64,000 nt of DNA from Lachnospiraceae bacterium (GTDB taxonomy: Bacteria; Bacillota; Clostridia; Lachnospirales; Lachnospiraceae): positions 18,969-82,968 of the forward strand of contig CAJTBO010000021.1 in the NCBI GenBank assembly GCA_910573755.1, given 5' to 3'. A model generated the notes under the pieces. That model did no database searches, had not been told where the DNA came from, and worked only from the letters and a program-made list of their open reading frames with translations. Positions within the stretch are counted from its first letter, which is position 1; every line of letters begins with the position of its first letter. Of the stretch, positions 8,261-16,638 are shown in pieces. Position numbers and translations under genes: made by a program.

Positions 8261-9100
8261 ATGCGTTATAAGATTGTGGTTGACAGTTGTTGTGAACTTC
8301 CTGACGAATATAAAAACGATCCCCGTTTTGAGCGTATCCCGTTGACTCTTGAGGTCGGCGAACATCAGATTCTGGATGACGAGACTTTTGACCAGCGGGA
8401 TTTTCTGGATAAAGTTGCCGCTTATCCGAAATGTCCGAAATCCGCCTGTCCCTCTCCGGAACGTTATAAAAAAGCCTACGCTTCTGACGCGGAGCATATT
8501 TACTGCGTCACTTTATCCTCCCACTTAAGCGGCAGTTACAGCAGCGCCGTGCTGGGAAAGAATCTCTATGAAGAAGAATTCGGCGGGAAAGATATCTATA
8601 TCTGCGATTCCGAGTCCGCCAGCATCGGTGAAACCCAGCTCGCCATGAAAATCATGGAATGGGAGGAAGAAGGCCGGATGAGTTTTTCCCAGATTGTGAA
8701 AAAACTGGAGGCTTTCCGCAGCGCCATGAGCACCTACTTTGTATTGGATAATCTGGATACCCTGCGCAAGAACGGCAGGCTTACCGGCGTCAAGGCGCTG
8801 ATTGCCTCCACCCTCAATATCAAACCCGTGATGGGTGCTGACAGAGGTGTCATTATTCAGAAAGGCCAGGCTGTCGGCATCAAAAAAGCCCTCACCAAAA
8901 TGGCTGACATCATTGTCAGTGAAGGCAGAAATCTGGAGACAAAGGTTCTTTATATCTCCCACTGCAACTGCTCTGCCAGGGCTAACCTGATGAAAGAGCT
9001 GCTGCTTGCACGGGCGAAATTTAAAAATGTGAAGATCCTCGATACCGCCGGCGTCAGTTCCATGTACGCCAACGAGGGCGGCGTTATTATTGCGATCTGA
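8261..9100 (+). CDS. DegV family fatty-acid-binding protein
   Basis: A 279-residue DegV/FakB-type protein. These bind fatty acids and present them to a fatty-acid kinase for phospholipid synthesis. The N-terminal EDD-like fold starts with KIVVDSCCELP. Other landmarks are SACPSPERY, the lipid-contacting loop VTLSSHLSGSYSSA, DSESASIGETQLA, the LRKNGRLTG stretch and NIKPVM. No signal peptide. Start codon ATG with GAGAAATGGAG upstream. No fatty-acid kinase gene is adjacent, so the partner must be elsewhere. Ligand specificity is unknown. Confidence 0.93.
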   Translation: MRYKIVVDSCCELPDEYKNDPRFERIPLTLEVGEHQILDDETFDQRDFLDKVAAYPKCPKSACPSPERYKKAYASDAEHIYCVTLSSHLSGSYSSAVLGKNLYEEEFGGKDIYICDSESASIGETQLAMKIMEWEEEGRMSFSQIVKKLEAFRSAMSTYFVLDNLDTLRKNGRLTGVKALIASTLNIKPVMGADRGVIIQKGQAVGIKKALTKMADIIVSEGRNLETKVLYISHCNCSARANLMKELLLARAKFKNVKILDTAGVSSMYANEGGVIIAI

Positions 9101-9106
9101 TCATTT

Positions 9107-9400
9107 TTACAGCACAATAAACTGCACCGGTCCCTTCCAGATAAAGAGGACCAGCAGGATATGTATCGCCAGCATAACCGGGATGCCATATACAAAATAC
9201 CAGTGCCTTGTCTTATGGCGGAACAGATGCATTCCGATCATAGAGCCGACCGCGCCGCCCAGTCCGGCGATCAGCAGAAGCGTTGCCTCCGGAATCCTCC
9301 AGGCGCGCTTTTTTGCTTTCCATTTATCCAGTCCCATAAACAAAAATCCAAGAAGATTCATCGTGACCAGATAATATATAATAACCTGAAATACCGTCAT
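9107..9400 (-). CDS. DUF1294 membrane protein
   Basis: A 97-residue integral membrane protein with three or so hydrophobic segments and the DUF1294 signatures GLDKWKAKKRAWRIPE and GGAVGSMIGMHLFRHKT. Function of the family is unknown. The ATG was chosen for its ribosome site (AAAGGAG, 8 nt away); an upstream in-frame start would overlap the GH25 gene and has no such site. It sits 73 bp downstream of the GH25 lysozyme gene on the same strand and converges on degV with only 6 bp between the stops. Confidence 0.85.
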   Translation of the reverse strand: MTVFQVIIYYLVTMNLLGFLFMGLDKWKAKKRAWRIPEATLLLIAGLGGAVGSMIGMHLFRHKTRHWYFVYGIPVMLAIHILLVLFIWKGPVQFIVL

Positions 9401-9473
9401 ATCCGTTTTCTCCTTTGTGCCGCCGGCGCAGGATCTGCTTCCTGTTTTTCCCCGGCTTCCTCCACCGGATCTG

Positions 9474-10622
9474 TCACTGCACCGCATTTTCATAATCTTT
9501 AAAGCAGATATTTATGTCCACTGCCGCCGGAATGCCCGCTACCTTTCCTTTTTCGGAATACTGCAGCATCTTGTATTCATAGGGATAGTAGATCGGCAGC
9601 GTATAGCCTGCAAACCATTTGTCATATTGTTCCAGCGAAGCCAGATCCACCATCAGCAGGAAAGACTTCATATTGCCGTACAGCGCAGGCTCATATCCCG
9701 CTTCCCTGATCCGCTCCAGAAATACTTTCGCGTTGTTTGTCCGCTCTTCCACCGTCAACCCGTTGGTACGGCAGCTTTCCTTTTTGACATCTTCGATATC
9801 CAGATAGACCGGATAAGTCAATTCATATCCCTGCAGCATCCCGATCACAAAGTCCGCCTCTTCTAAAGCTTCCGCCTCATTGACCGCCTGCGTAAAGAAA
9901 TATACACCCACAGGAATTCCGTTTGCAATAGCGCCTTCTATATTCTGACGGAAAAATTCATCTTCCAGAATGCCGCCCTCGCTGTAGCCGCGGATACCCA
10001 CACGGATGATGGCGTAGTCTATCCCGTCATTTTTGACCGCCTCCCAGTCTATCTCCCCCTGATATTTGGAGACATCGATCCCTTTTCTGGTCAGCACCTC
10101 CCCGTCCTCCTGATAGGATACCATTCCGTTCTCTTCCGCGATAAAATTCTCGTCTATATATGTATTCATCGCCAGATCCTCCTGCAGCGGCAGGAAATAA
10201 TACTGGCCGGAGTCCAGCATCACCACATGCTCCGGATACAGATCCCGCAGGATTGTCATCGTCCCGTCACCGTTTTCCAGCCTGCTCTGCAGGATCTGCA
10301 GAAGCTCCGAATCCGCATTATCGATCGCATTGGTGACCGCAGCGGTCACCATGGAATCCACCTCTTCCTGGGTATAGACTATCCCGCCGGAAACCGCCTC
10401 TACCGCCTCTTCGTCTTCTCCATTTTGATCCTCCGCCGTTTCTTCGGCAAACACTTCCAATTCACTGCTCTGTTTTTTATAATAAAGACATATGACAATG
10501 CTTGTTATGATCGTTGTAAATGTTATGATAACCGAAAGGCTGGTGATGACCGCCAGTATGCGTACCCGCTTCTGCAGCCTGCTTTTTGTGCTTTTCTGTT
10601 TTACTTTTTCTTTGCTATCCAT
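9474..10622 (-). CDS. Membrane-anchored GH25 lysozyme-type muramidase
   Basis: A 382-residue type II membrane protein: a Lys/Arg-rich cytoplasmic start, one transmembrane segment (~22-47), an acidic linker, a ~100-residue stalk-like region, and a GH25 domain from about residue 181. GH25 signatures visible are GIDVSKYQGEIDW, YAIIRVGIRGY, GVYFFTQA and the catalytic DIE in YLDIEDV. It should cleave the beta-1,4 bond between MurNAc and GlcNAc outside the membrane. The ATG follows AAGGATACCT. A role in growth, division or spore-wall turnover is possible, but the sequence does not say which. Confidence 0.92.
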   Translation of the reverse strand: MDSKEKVKQKSTKSRLQKRVRILAVITSLSVIITFTTIITSIVICLYYKKQSSELEVFAEETAEDQNGEDEEAVEAVSGGIVYTQEEVDSMVTAAVTNAIDNADSELLQILQSRLENGDGTMTILRDLYPEHVVMLDSGQYYFLPLQEDLAMNTYIDENFIAEENGMVSYQEDGEVLTRKGIDVSKYQGEIDWEAVKNDGIDYAIIRVGIRGYSEGGILEDEFFRQNIEGAIANGIPVGVYFFTQAVNEAEALEEADFVIGMLQGYELTYPVYLDIEDVKKESCRTNGLTVEERTNNAKVFLERIREAGYEPALYGNMKSFLLMVDLASLEQYDKWFAGYTLPIYYPYEYKMLQYSEKGKVAGIPAAVDINICFKDYENAVQ

Positions 10623-10666
10623 AGGTATCCTTACCGTGTTTTCTTTATAAATATACGTCTGTCTTT

Positions 10667-10695
10667 ACGATACCATTCCTTTTCTTTTACCGCAA
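10667..10695 (-). promoter_or_regulatory. Candidate sigma-A promoter of the GH25 gene
   Basis: Minus strand: TTGCGG (10690-10695), 17-bp spacer, TATCGT (10667-10672), about 45 bp upstream of the start codon. Confidence 0.4.
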
Positions 10696-10790
10696 TAGAT
10701 TTCACAAAAACTTAACTTTTGTATCATAGGGGAAATGCTGGAATTTTTTTAATCCGCCGTATGCCCTGCAGAAAGCCCCGTGCCGATCCA

Positions 10791-10825
10791 GCGCCATGAG
10801 AAGGAGGCGCATCCTTCCCATGGCA
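10791..10825 (-). terminator. Hairpin downstream of spoVAE
   Basis: Arms GCCATG-GAAGGA and TCCTTC-CATGGC form a long interrupted stem directly after the spoVAE stop. There is no clear U-tract, so Rho-independent termination is uncertain. Confidence 0.35.
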
Positions 10826-10830
10826 GCCGG

Positions 10831-11187
10831 CTACTTTTTCATCTTCGGCTGGAAAATCAGGCTGGCAAGGTAACCGAAGATCAAAGCCGCACCGGTCCCC
10901 ACGGCAGCCGCTTTGAAGCCGCCCATAAACAGACCGATGAATCCGTTTTCATCTACGGCTTCCCTGACGCCCTTCATCAAATTATGGCCAAAGCCCATCA
11001 GAGGGACCGTGACGCCCGCTCCGGCAAATTCCGCCAAAGGCTCATAAAGGCCGATAAAGCTTAGTACGGCGCCGATACATACGAGCAGCACCATAATCCG
11101 CCCCGGCAGCATTTTTGTTCTTTCTAATAATATCTGCGCCAGCGCACAGATCAGTCCGCCGACCCAAAACGCATGAAAATAATCCAT
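10831..11187 (-). CDS. spoVAE: Stage V sporulation protein AE (SpoVAE)
   Basis: A 118-residue protein with three or four membrane helices and SpoVAE-type motifs (GGLICALAQILLERTK, GAGVTVPLMGFGHNLMKG, GGFKAAAVGTGAALIFGYL). SpoVA proteins form the inner spore-membrane channel for Ca-dipicolinic acid. The ATG was chosen because GGAGG lies 6 nt upstream and a forespore-type promoter precedes it; the longer reading frame would start upstream of that promoter. Its partners spoVAC and spoVAD are at 27.4 and 18.7 kb, so the usual spoVAC-AD-AE cluster is split here. Confidence 0.93.
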   Translation of the reverse strand: MDYFHAFWVGGLICALAQILLERTKMLPGRIMVLLVCIGAVLSFIGLYEPLAEFAGAGVTVPLMGFGHNLMKGVREAVDENGFIGLFMGGFKAAAVGTGAALIFGYLASLIFQPKMKK

Positions 11188-11213
11188 AAAAAACCTCCAC
11201 ATACCTTTGGGTC

Positions 11214-11243
11214 TAGTATGTGGAAGATTCCCTTTTTTATACC
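11214..11243 (-). promoter_or_regulatory. Candidate sigma-G/sigma-F promoter of spoVAE
   Basis: Minus strand GGTATA (11238-11243), 17 bp, CATACTA (11214-11220), a very good match to the forespore consensus (GYATA, then CATAMTA). The predicted transcript starts about 20 nt before the spoVAE ATG. Confidence 0.6.
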
Positions 11244-11337
11244 GTTTATTTTTATGCCGGAAACCGTGAAAAAGTATGCGTTCCCCGGATGGCTTTGTCA
11301 AATAGGACAAACTTTCCTATGTGAGAACAAACTCTGC

Positions 11338-11838
11338 CTATCGTATTTTACAAAGCTCCTCTGCTATATCCCGAATCCGCTTTTTTTCACAGTCCAATAT
11401 GATATCCGCATATTTTTCATAGAGAGGCACCCTCTCCAGATACAGATCCTCCAACGTCTGCCCTTCCCGCAGGGTCACGCCCCGCTCGTTCAAATCCCCG
11501 AGCCGCTCCTTAATCGTACCGCAGGACAGCTTTAAATAAACGATCGTACCGATCTCCTTAAAATGCGCCATCGCGGCGGGACCGTATATTACGCTGCCTC
11601 CGGTGGCTATGACCGTGCGTTTCGCCCAAATGGAGGCATTCACCTTTTCTTCGATCTTCCAGAAGCCCTCCGTTCCGTATTCCGCAATCAGTTCATGCAG
11701 CAGGGCGTCATATTTTTCCTGTATCAGAAGGTCACTGTCCAGAAAACGGCATCCTCTTTTTTTGGCAAGAACAACGCCCACGGTACTTTTTCCCGCCCCC
11801 GGCATGCCGATCAGTATGATATTATTTTTTTCTGCCAT
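11338..11838 (-). CDS. aroK: Shikimate kinase
   Basis: A 166-residue P-loop kinase that phosphorylates shikimate at the 3-OH in the chorismate pathway. Walker A is GMPGAGKST near the N-terminus, followed by the shikimate-binding DSD (FLDSDLLI), FWKIEEKV in place of the usual FR-x-E, the GG motif (IATGGSVIYG) and the lid ERGVTLREGQ. The ATG giving MAEKNN was chosen; a GTG 42 nt upstream is possible but is poorly preceded. It directly follows ridA on the same strand. No other aro genes are near. Confidence 0.88.
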   Translation of the reverse strand: MAEKNNIILIGMPGAGKSTVGVVLAKKRGCRFLDSDLLIQEKYDALLHELIAEYGTEGFWKIEEKVNASIWAKRTVIATGGSVIYGPAAMAHFKEIGTIVYLKLSCGTIKERLGDLNERGVTLREGQTLEDLYLERVPLYEKYADIILDCEKKRIRDIAEELCKIR

Positions 11839-11880
11839 TATTTTTCCCGTTTCTTTTCCTGAAATGTATGAATGCTCCAC

Positions 11881-12255
11881 TTAAATTACGCCGATCACCT
11901 CCACCTCGCAGAGCACATCTCTGGGAAGCTGCTTTACCGCCACACAGCTTCTTGCCGGTTTTCCGGTAAAGTATCTTTCATAAACCGTGTTAAAGGCTCC
12001 AAAATCTGCCATATCCGCCAGAAAGCAGGTTGTTTTCACCACATTTTCATAGGTGGTGCCGGCTTCCTTTAATATTTCCCCGATATTTTTCATCACAAGC
12101 TCCGCCTGCTCCGTGATCGTTTCTCCCTCGATCGCTCCTGTCGCGGGATTGATCGGGATCTGCCCCGATGCAAACAGAAATCCGTTCGCAATAATACCCT
12201 GAGAATAGGGGCCGATCGCTGCCGGCGCCTTGTCTGTCGTTATTTTTCTTATCAT
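11881..12255 (-). CDS. ridA: RidA family reactive enamine/imine deaminase
   Basis: A 124-residue YjgF/YER057c/UK114 protein that hydrolyses reactive 2-aminoacrylate-type enamines and so protects PLP enzymes. Family signatures: APAAIGPYSQGI, FASGQIPINP, the active-site Arg in KPARSCVAV, and the C-terminal CEVEVIGVI. Full length. Start codon ATG with AGGAGGATATTACA. It probably shares a transcript with aroK downstream and the small gene upstream; a 9-bp perfect stem lies in the 77-nt leader. Confidence 0.95.
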   Translation of the reverse strand: MIRKITTDKAPAAIGPYSQGIIANGFLFASGQIPINPATGAIEGETITEQAELVMKNIGEILKEAGTTYENVVKTTCFLADMADFGAFNTVYERYFTGKPARSCVAVKQLPRDVLCEVEVIGVI

Positions 12256-12282
12256 TGTAATATCCTCCTGTTATTCTTATCC

Positions 12283-12324
12283 GCAGGAGCACTGCCTCTG
12301 ACAAAACCGCCGCACTGCTCCTGC
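12283..12324 (-). other. Intercistronic hairpin upstream of ridA
   Basis: GCAGGAGCA (12283-12291) and TGCTCCTGC (12316-12324) are perfect complements around a 24-nt loop. There is no U-tract. It may be an mRNA-processing or stability element. Confidence 0.4.
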
Positions 12325-12332
12325 TTATTCTT

Positions 12333-12563
12333 TTACTCCTCAAATTCCGCCGTCACATAATATCCCGCCGGGCGCTCTTCCACGCCGATCACAACCCCCT
12401 CTCTCGCCAGCATACGCTCCGAAAAGGGAAAGTTGCCGGACATTGCCAGCGACGGATCTATCGTATAATAATAGTTGCTTGGAAGCACCCCTTCCGTTAC
12501 GGTGATCTTATCCCCTTCTTTCAGCAGGCCCGGGCGCTCCATCTTAAATTCCATTTTTCTCAC
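12333..12563 (-). CDS. Small hypothetical protein
   Basis: 76 residues from a GTG start preceded by GAGG 8 nt away; an ATG three codons later is an alternative. The acidic product has no membrane segment or signal. It looks like a small beta-rich fold (EGDKITVTEGVLPSNYYY; VVIGVEERPAGYYVTAEF). I do not recognise the family. Codon usage and position (same strand, 77 nt before ridA) suggest a real gene co-transcribed with ridA and aroK. Confidence 0.65.
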   Translation of the reverse strand: MRKMEFKMERPGLLKEGDKITVTEGVLPSNYYYTIDPSLAMSGNFPFSERMLAREGVVIGVEERPAGYYVTAEFEE

Positions 12564-12680
12564 ATTTCCGTCCTCAACCAATGACTGCGCGCCTCTTAAG
12601 CGGTTTTAATCCAGCCTCTCCGGCGATGCGCTTCATGTGCCTCCTTATGCCGCCTGCATGTTTCGCGGACGGCTTTCGTT

Positions 12681-12711
12681 AAAAAATCCCTGCAGCTTTG
12701 GCCGCAGGGAT
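12681..12711 (-). terminator. Rho-independent terminator of the exported-protein gene
   Basis: Minus strand stem ATCCCTGCGGC / GCTGCAGGGAT with a CAAA loop followed by six T residues, about 32 bp after the stop at 12743. Confidence 0.85.
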
Positions 12712-12742
12712 ATGCCTTCTTTATTTTCCGGAGCCGCCGGGG

Positions 12743-13501
12743 TTACGGAACCGCCTGAAACCCTAAAGCTGCCAGGGTAACCGGGTCTGTCGGAATCCCC
12801 ATAGCCGCCCATGCTGCCAGTGTTGCCTGATCTACCGGTATCAGCTGAGGTGCGGGCTTATATGCATCAAAGCATCCGTGTCCGCCGTAAACAAGGCAGT
12901 ACACACTGTAAGTGCCGAAATAATTCGTGCGGAACGTGATCGTCTTCGGGTCTGCATCCAGATCTGTCAGGTAGGATACCGTTCCGTCCGCATTCAGTCT
13001 GAGCACCGCAAAATCCCTCGTATTGTCTCTGAGCGACTTGGGGATCTCCATCACAAAATCCATCTCCTGAATAGTGCTTTCCCTCGGCTTATAAACGCCC
13101 CCTTCATATAAGAAAAGATTCATTGTAAAACTGGGGCCCATCTGCGCGCCCACTGCCCATCTGGCACTGTCCAGCGCGGACTTCGCAATCTGCCCGTATT
13201 CTCTGTTGTTTCCGACATACACATGCGTAGCCGCATCCGCGTACTGACTGATATTTGCTCCGGTTTCCACATCAAACACGTTCATCGGTGTGATAGGTAC
13301 CAGTGCTGCCAGATCCGTTGCATGAAAATCCGTCACCACAGATGGCCAGATGACCTCTCCCGATGTCGTCGTCACTCTGTTGGTAAGCTCTTCCGGTGTA
13401 TTTCCGTCAATCCAGGCGTTCTTTGCGCAAGCTGCCAAAGGCGTTCCCACCATCACTGCCGCTGCCAGAACAAGCGCTGTCATTTTTTTCCATATTCTCA
13501 T
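12743..13501 (-). CDS. Exported protein of unknown function
   Basis: A 252-residue secreted protein. The N-terminus is a classical signal peptide (MRIWKKM, hydrophobic core, cleavage probably after a C-A-K region near residue 26). The mature part is mixed alpha/beta with no domain I can name; the end carries two similar segments (DQATLAAWAAMGIP and DPVTLAALGFQAVP). ATG 13501 has an ideal ribosome site (AGGAGGACAACC). A strong sigma-A promoter precedes it and a terminator follows, so it is a single-gene unit and probably abundantly expressed. Confidence 0.85.
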   Translation of the reverse strand: MRIWKKMTALVLAAAVMVGTPLAACAKNAWIDGNTPEELTNRVTTTSGEVIWPSVVTDFHATDLAALVPITPMNVFDVETGANISQYADAATHVYVGNNREYGQIAKSALDSARWAVGAQMGPSFTMNLFLYEGGVYKPRESTIQEMDFVMEIPKSLRDNTRDFAVLRLNADGTVSYLTDLDADPKTITFRTNYFGTYSVYCLVYGGHGCFDAYKPAPQLIPVDQATLAAWAAMGIPTDPVTLAALGFQAVP

Positions 13502-13553
13502 GGTTGTCCTCCTATTCCAGTCCTGCTTGATCGTTAAAATTGTTGCTACTTTC

Positions 13554-13582
13554 ATCATAAGCACGGCTGAAATTTGTGTCAA
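13554..13582 (-). promoter_or_regulatory. Strong sigma-A promoter of the exported-protein gene
   Basis: Minus strand TTGACA (13577-13582), exactly 17 bp, TATGAT (13554-13559). The -35 box is consensus and the -10 box differs by one base. It is 53 bp upstream of the ATG. Confidence 0.85.
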
Positions 13583-13655
13583 CTCTTTTTTGCTGGCAAA
13601 ACATGCAAAACCTTAAAATTTAAGGAAATTTTAATCTTCTTCTCATACAACTTTC

Positions 13656-15758
13656 CTATTTCTGCATCCGGATCGTTTCAATCAGGTTCTGATCTTTCAG
13701 CGCGTGCAGCGACACCCGGACAGTCCCCCACACCAGCGCAAACGCCGCAGCCATTACCCCGAAAATCGTTCCCCAGAGCATCCGGAACTCAAAGGGCAGT
13801 ATCCTCTGCACACAATATTTCATAAGTCCCACAATGATCATACCGGCAGGCAATCCTGTCACAAGCGCTCTGCCCGCACAGAAAACACTTTCCAGATTCA
13901 GCATCTTTTGCAGGGATTTTGATGTCATGCCGACACTCTGCAGCACCGCGAATTCTCTCGCCCGCATTCTGACATGGAACATCTCTGTACTCATAACGTT
14001 AAGAATACCGATCAATCCCAGCAAAAAGACAAAACCGTACAGGAAAAAGAAAGCGATCACAATGGCAATATTCATGATCTTTACAAAATCCTGCGCTCCG
14101 AACACCCTGCATACGAATCCCGCCTCGCCATAGTTTAAGCCTCCCTGCGGAAAATATTTTTCCAGAACCTCTTTCGCATATGCCATATAGCCGTTTTCAT
14201 CCTCCGGAGACGACATCCAGTTGTACCCTCTCACCTCCGCATAGGGAAGGACCAGGCGCACCGGCCTGATATTGGGATAGATCAGTTCCGCGGGTATCTC
14301 CTCACCCTCCAGAATGCCGCCGATCCGAACAGCCTCCGCACTGCCGTCCCCTTTCTCAAGCCGCAGGGAAGATATCGATCCAGACAGCGGAACGATATTT
14401 TTTTCTTTTCCGTTGTCGTTATATCTGTAGTCATTGAGCAATACCGCATCGCCATACTCAGCCCCTGCCTTACGACAGATCTCTTTATAGTGTTCCTCAT
14501 CAATAATGATGATCTCCACTTCCAACTCGTATTCCGTCCGGTTATGCCCTGATCCCTGCTGTGACTGCCCCTGCGCCGGTTCCTGCTCTGATCCTTTCTG
14601 CTTCGACTCCTGTTCCGCTCCTTCCTGTCCCGGCTCGTCCCGCATCGGTTCCTGTTCTTCTCCCTGCATCTCCAGCGCTTCTTGCAGTTCCGCCGTGATC
14701 TCCTGTTCTCCCAGAACCGTCACATAAGTAAAATAGTCCTGTCCGCAGCCAAAAACCTCAGTTCCTTCATATGCCTCCAGCTTCTTTGTAATTTCCTCCG
14801 CCAGTTTATTATCTATAGTCTGCACATAATAGCTTTCCCTGCGTCCCGTTTCCGGATTGATCCTGTTCTCATAATTTGACGTATAATCCGCCACCACGGT
14901 ATACCCGCTATCATCGGAAATATAATCCGATATGCCGTCCGCTATCTCTTTCAGCCCGCTCATTGTGACAAACAAAATGATACTGAAAGAAAGCGCCGTC
15001 ACTGCGGATCTCATCCGTTTATCACCGGATATCGTATTTCTGCGTGCCAGTTGATATTCGACTGCTTTTTTTCCATCGATTTTACGCTTCCCGCGCCTGT
15101 ATTTTGCCGTACTGCCCTCCCCGCCGCTGCGGATACACTCCAGGGCTGAAATCTTCATTGCCTTCCCCGCAGGGAGCAGGGCTGAAAAAACAACCGTACC
15201 GGCAGATATGACAACGGATATGATCAGTGCCGCCCCGGAAAAAGTAAAGGAAAGATCAAAAGTAACCTGCATCATCATAGCACGCACCAGCACATTCAGC
15301 TCATCCATATAACCGTTTGCCACCCTGATTCCCAGAAAACTCAGTACATATCCCAGCGCCACACCGGGCGGCACTGCCAGCACAGACAGGAAAAAGCTTT
15401 CATACATGATCGTTTTACAGATCTGTTCCTTCGTTGCCCCCGCACATTTTAATACACCGAACTCCGCCACCCGCTCGCCCGCGCTCATGCGGAACACGTT
15501 AGAGATCACAAGGATCGACATGGCAATGATCAGCAGGCCCAGAACGATGGCAGGCACGATCAGCAGCACGGCATAGGCGCCGCCGTACACACCATAATCC
15601 TCTCCCAGAAAATCCACCAGCATAGCATGCCCGCTGGCGGCAAAATTCACCACAGCCGTGAGCAGCGAAGAGGATAACACCACAGCCAGCACGGTAATAA
15701 CGGTCCGCGCTTTTTTCCTCCTGATCTGGCTAAGCGCCAGTTTCCCCAGAACATTCAT
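13656..15758 (-). CDS. ABC transporter permease, FtsX/MacB family
   Basis: A 700-residue permease with the two-repeat FtsX layout: an N-terminal helix (RRKKARTVITVLAVVLSSS), three helices near 85-200, another anchor at ~250 (NTISGDKRMRSAVTALSFS), a large extracellular domain (~275-565) and three C-terminal helices. The ectodomain contains a Glu/Gln-rich low-complexity stretch (EQEPMRDEPGQEG..., ~365-405). Its ATG overlaps the ATPase stop (ATGA). With that ATPase and the two-component genes upstream, it resembles antimicrobial-peptide sensing/efflux modules, though the substrate is unknown. The stop is followed by AT-rich DNA without a clear terminator. Confidence 0.92.
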   Translation of the reverse strand: MNVLGKLALSQIRRKKARTVITVLAVVLSSSLLTAVVNFAASGHAMLVDFLGEDYGVYGGAYAVLLIVPAIVLGLLIIAMSILVISNVFRMSAGERVAEFGVLKCAGATKEQICKTIMYESFFLSVLAVPPGVALGYVLSFLGIRVANGYMDELNVLVRAMMMQVTFDLSFTFSGAALIISVVISAGTVVFSALLPAGKAMKISALECIRSGGEGSTAKYRRGKRKIDGKKAVEYQLARRNTISGDKRMRSAVTALSFSIILFVTMSGLKEIADGISDYISDDSGYTVVADYTSNYENRINPETGRRESYYVQTIDNKLAEEITKKLEAYEGTEVFGCGQDYFTYVTVLGEQEITAELQEALEMQGEEQEPMRDEPGQEGAEQESKQKGSEQEPAQGQSQQGSGHNRTEYELEVEIIIIDEEHYKEICRKAGAEYGDAVLLNDYRYNDNGKEKNIVPLSGSISSLRLEKGDGSAEAVRIGGILEGEEIPAELIYPNIRPVRLVLPYAEVRGYNWMSSPEDENGYMAYAKEVLEKYFPQGGLNYGEAGFVCRVFGAQDFVKIMNIAIVIAFFFLYGFVFLLGLIGILNVMSTEMFHVRMRAREFAVLQSVGMTSKSLQKMLNLESVFCAGRALVTGLPAGMIIVGLMKYCVQRILPFEFRMLWGTIFGVMAAAFALVWGTVRVSLHALKDQNLIETIRMQK

Positions 15759-16438
15759 AACCGTATCACCTCGTCTCTTATCATCCTGCCGTCGCTGATC
15801 GTGATAATCCGGTCCGCCTGCAATGCGATATTTTCGTCATGTGTGATCAGGATCAACGTCTGCTTTTCCTTCTTATTTGCCGAAAGGAGCAGGTCTAGGA
15901 TCTCCTTTCCTGCCTTGCTGTCAAGATTTCCGGTAGGTTCGTCCGCCAGAATGAACGCCGGATCGTTGATCAGCGCCCTGCCCACAGACACCCTCTGCTG
16001 CTGTCCCCCGGATAATTCCCCCGGCAGATGCGTTCTGCGATGTGACAGTCCTGTCATTTCTATAATCTGCTCCAGTTTCTTTCTGTCCGGTTCCCGCTTA
16101 TCCAGCAGGCAGGGCAGCATGATATTCTCATCCACGGTCAGATTGGGGATCAGATTATAGAACTGGTAAACGATACCGATATTTCTGCGCCTGAAGATCG
16201 CCAGTTCGCTTTCATTCATCCCGAAGATCTCTTTTCCCTCAATAATGACGCTGCCGGATGTGGGACGGTCTATCCCGCCGATCAGATTCATCAGCGTGGA
16301 TTTTCCGGAACCCGATGCGCCTACCACAGCGACAAACTCCCCTTTTTTCACCCGAAAACTGACATGGTCGAGAGCCTTTACCTGATTGTCCCCGCTCCCG
16401 TAGATCTTTGTCAGCTCCTTTACTTCCAAAACTGCCAT
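15755..16438 (-). CDS. ABC transporter ATP-binding protein (LolD/MacB/BceA-like)
   Basis: A 227-residue ATPase that powers the adjacent FtsX-type permease. Walker A GASGSGKST, Q-loop YQFYNLIP, signature LSGGQQQRVSVGRAL, Walker B FILADEPTGNLD and switch His in LITHDENIA are all present. Start ATG with AGAGGTATCAT. A 200-bp spacer separates it from the kinase gene upstream; it holds two GC-rich inverted repeats (near 16530-16560) that could be operator or attenuator elements. Confidence 0.95.
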   Translation of the reverse strand: MAVLEVKELTKIYGSGDNQVKALDHVSFRVKKGEFVAVVGASGSGKSTLMNLIGGIDRPTSGSVIIEGKEIFGMNESELAIFRRRNIGIVYQFYNLIPNLTVDENIMLPCLLDKREPDRKKLEQIIEMTGLSHRRTHLPGELSGGQQQRVSVGRALINDPAFILADEPTGNLDSKAGKEILDLLLSANKKEKQTLILITHDENIALQADRIITISDGRMIRDEVIRL

Positions 16439-16638
16439 ATGATACCTCTTTTCTTATTTACTTTGTAACGGTATTGCACCAGTTAAAGTACCGGCCGCCG
16501 GAACACAAATTCTCGGAAAACCCTTTAAAAACCGAGATAGCGGAGCCTCTCATCAATGCTCCGGAATACGCCTGTCTTAACCGGATAACATCCGTTTTCA
16601 TATATCCATCATAAATAAGAAAAGTGACTCTCCGGTGA

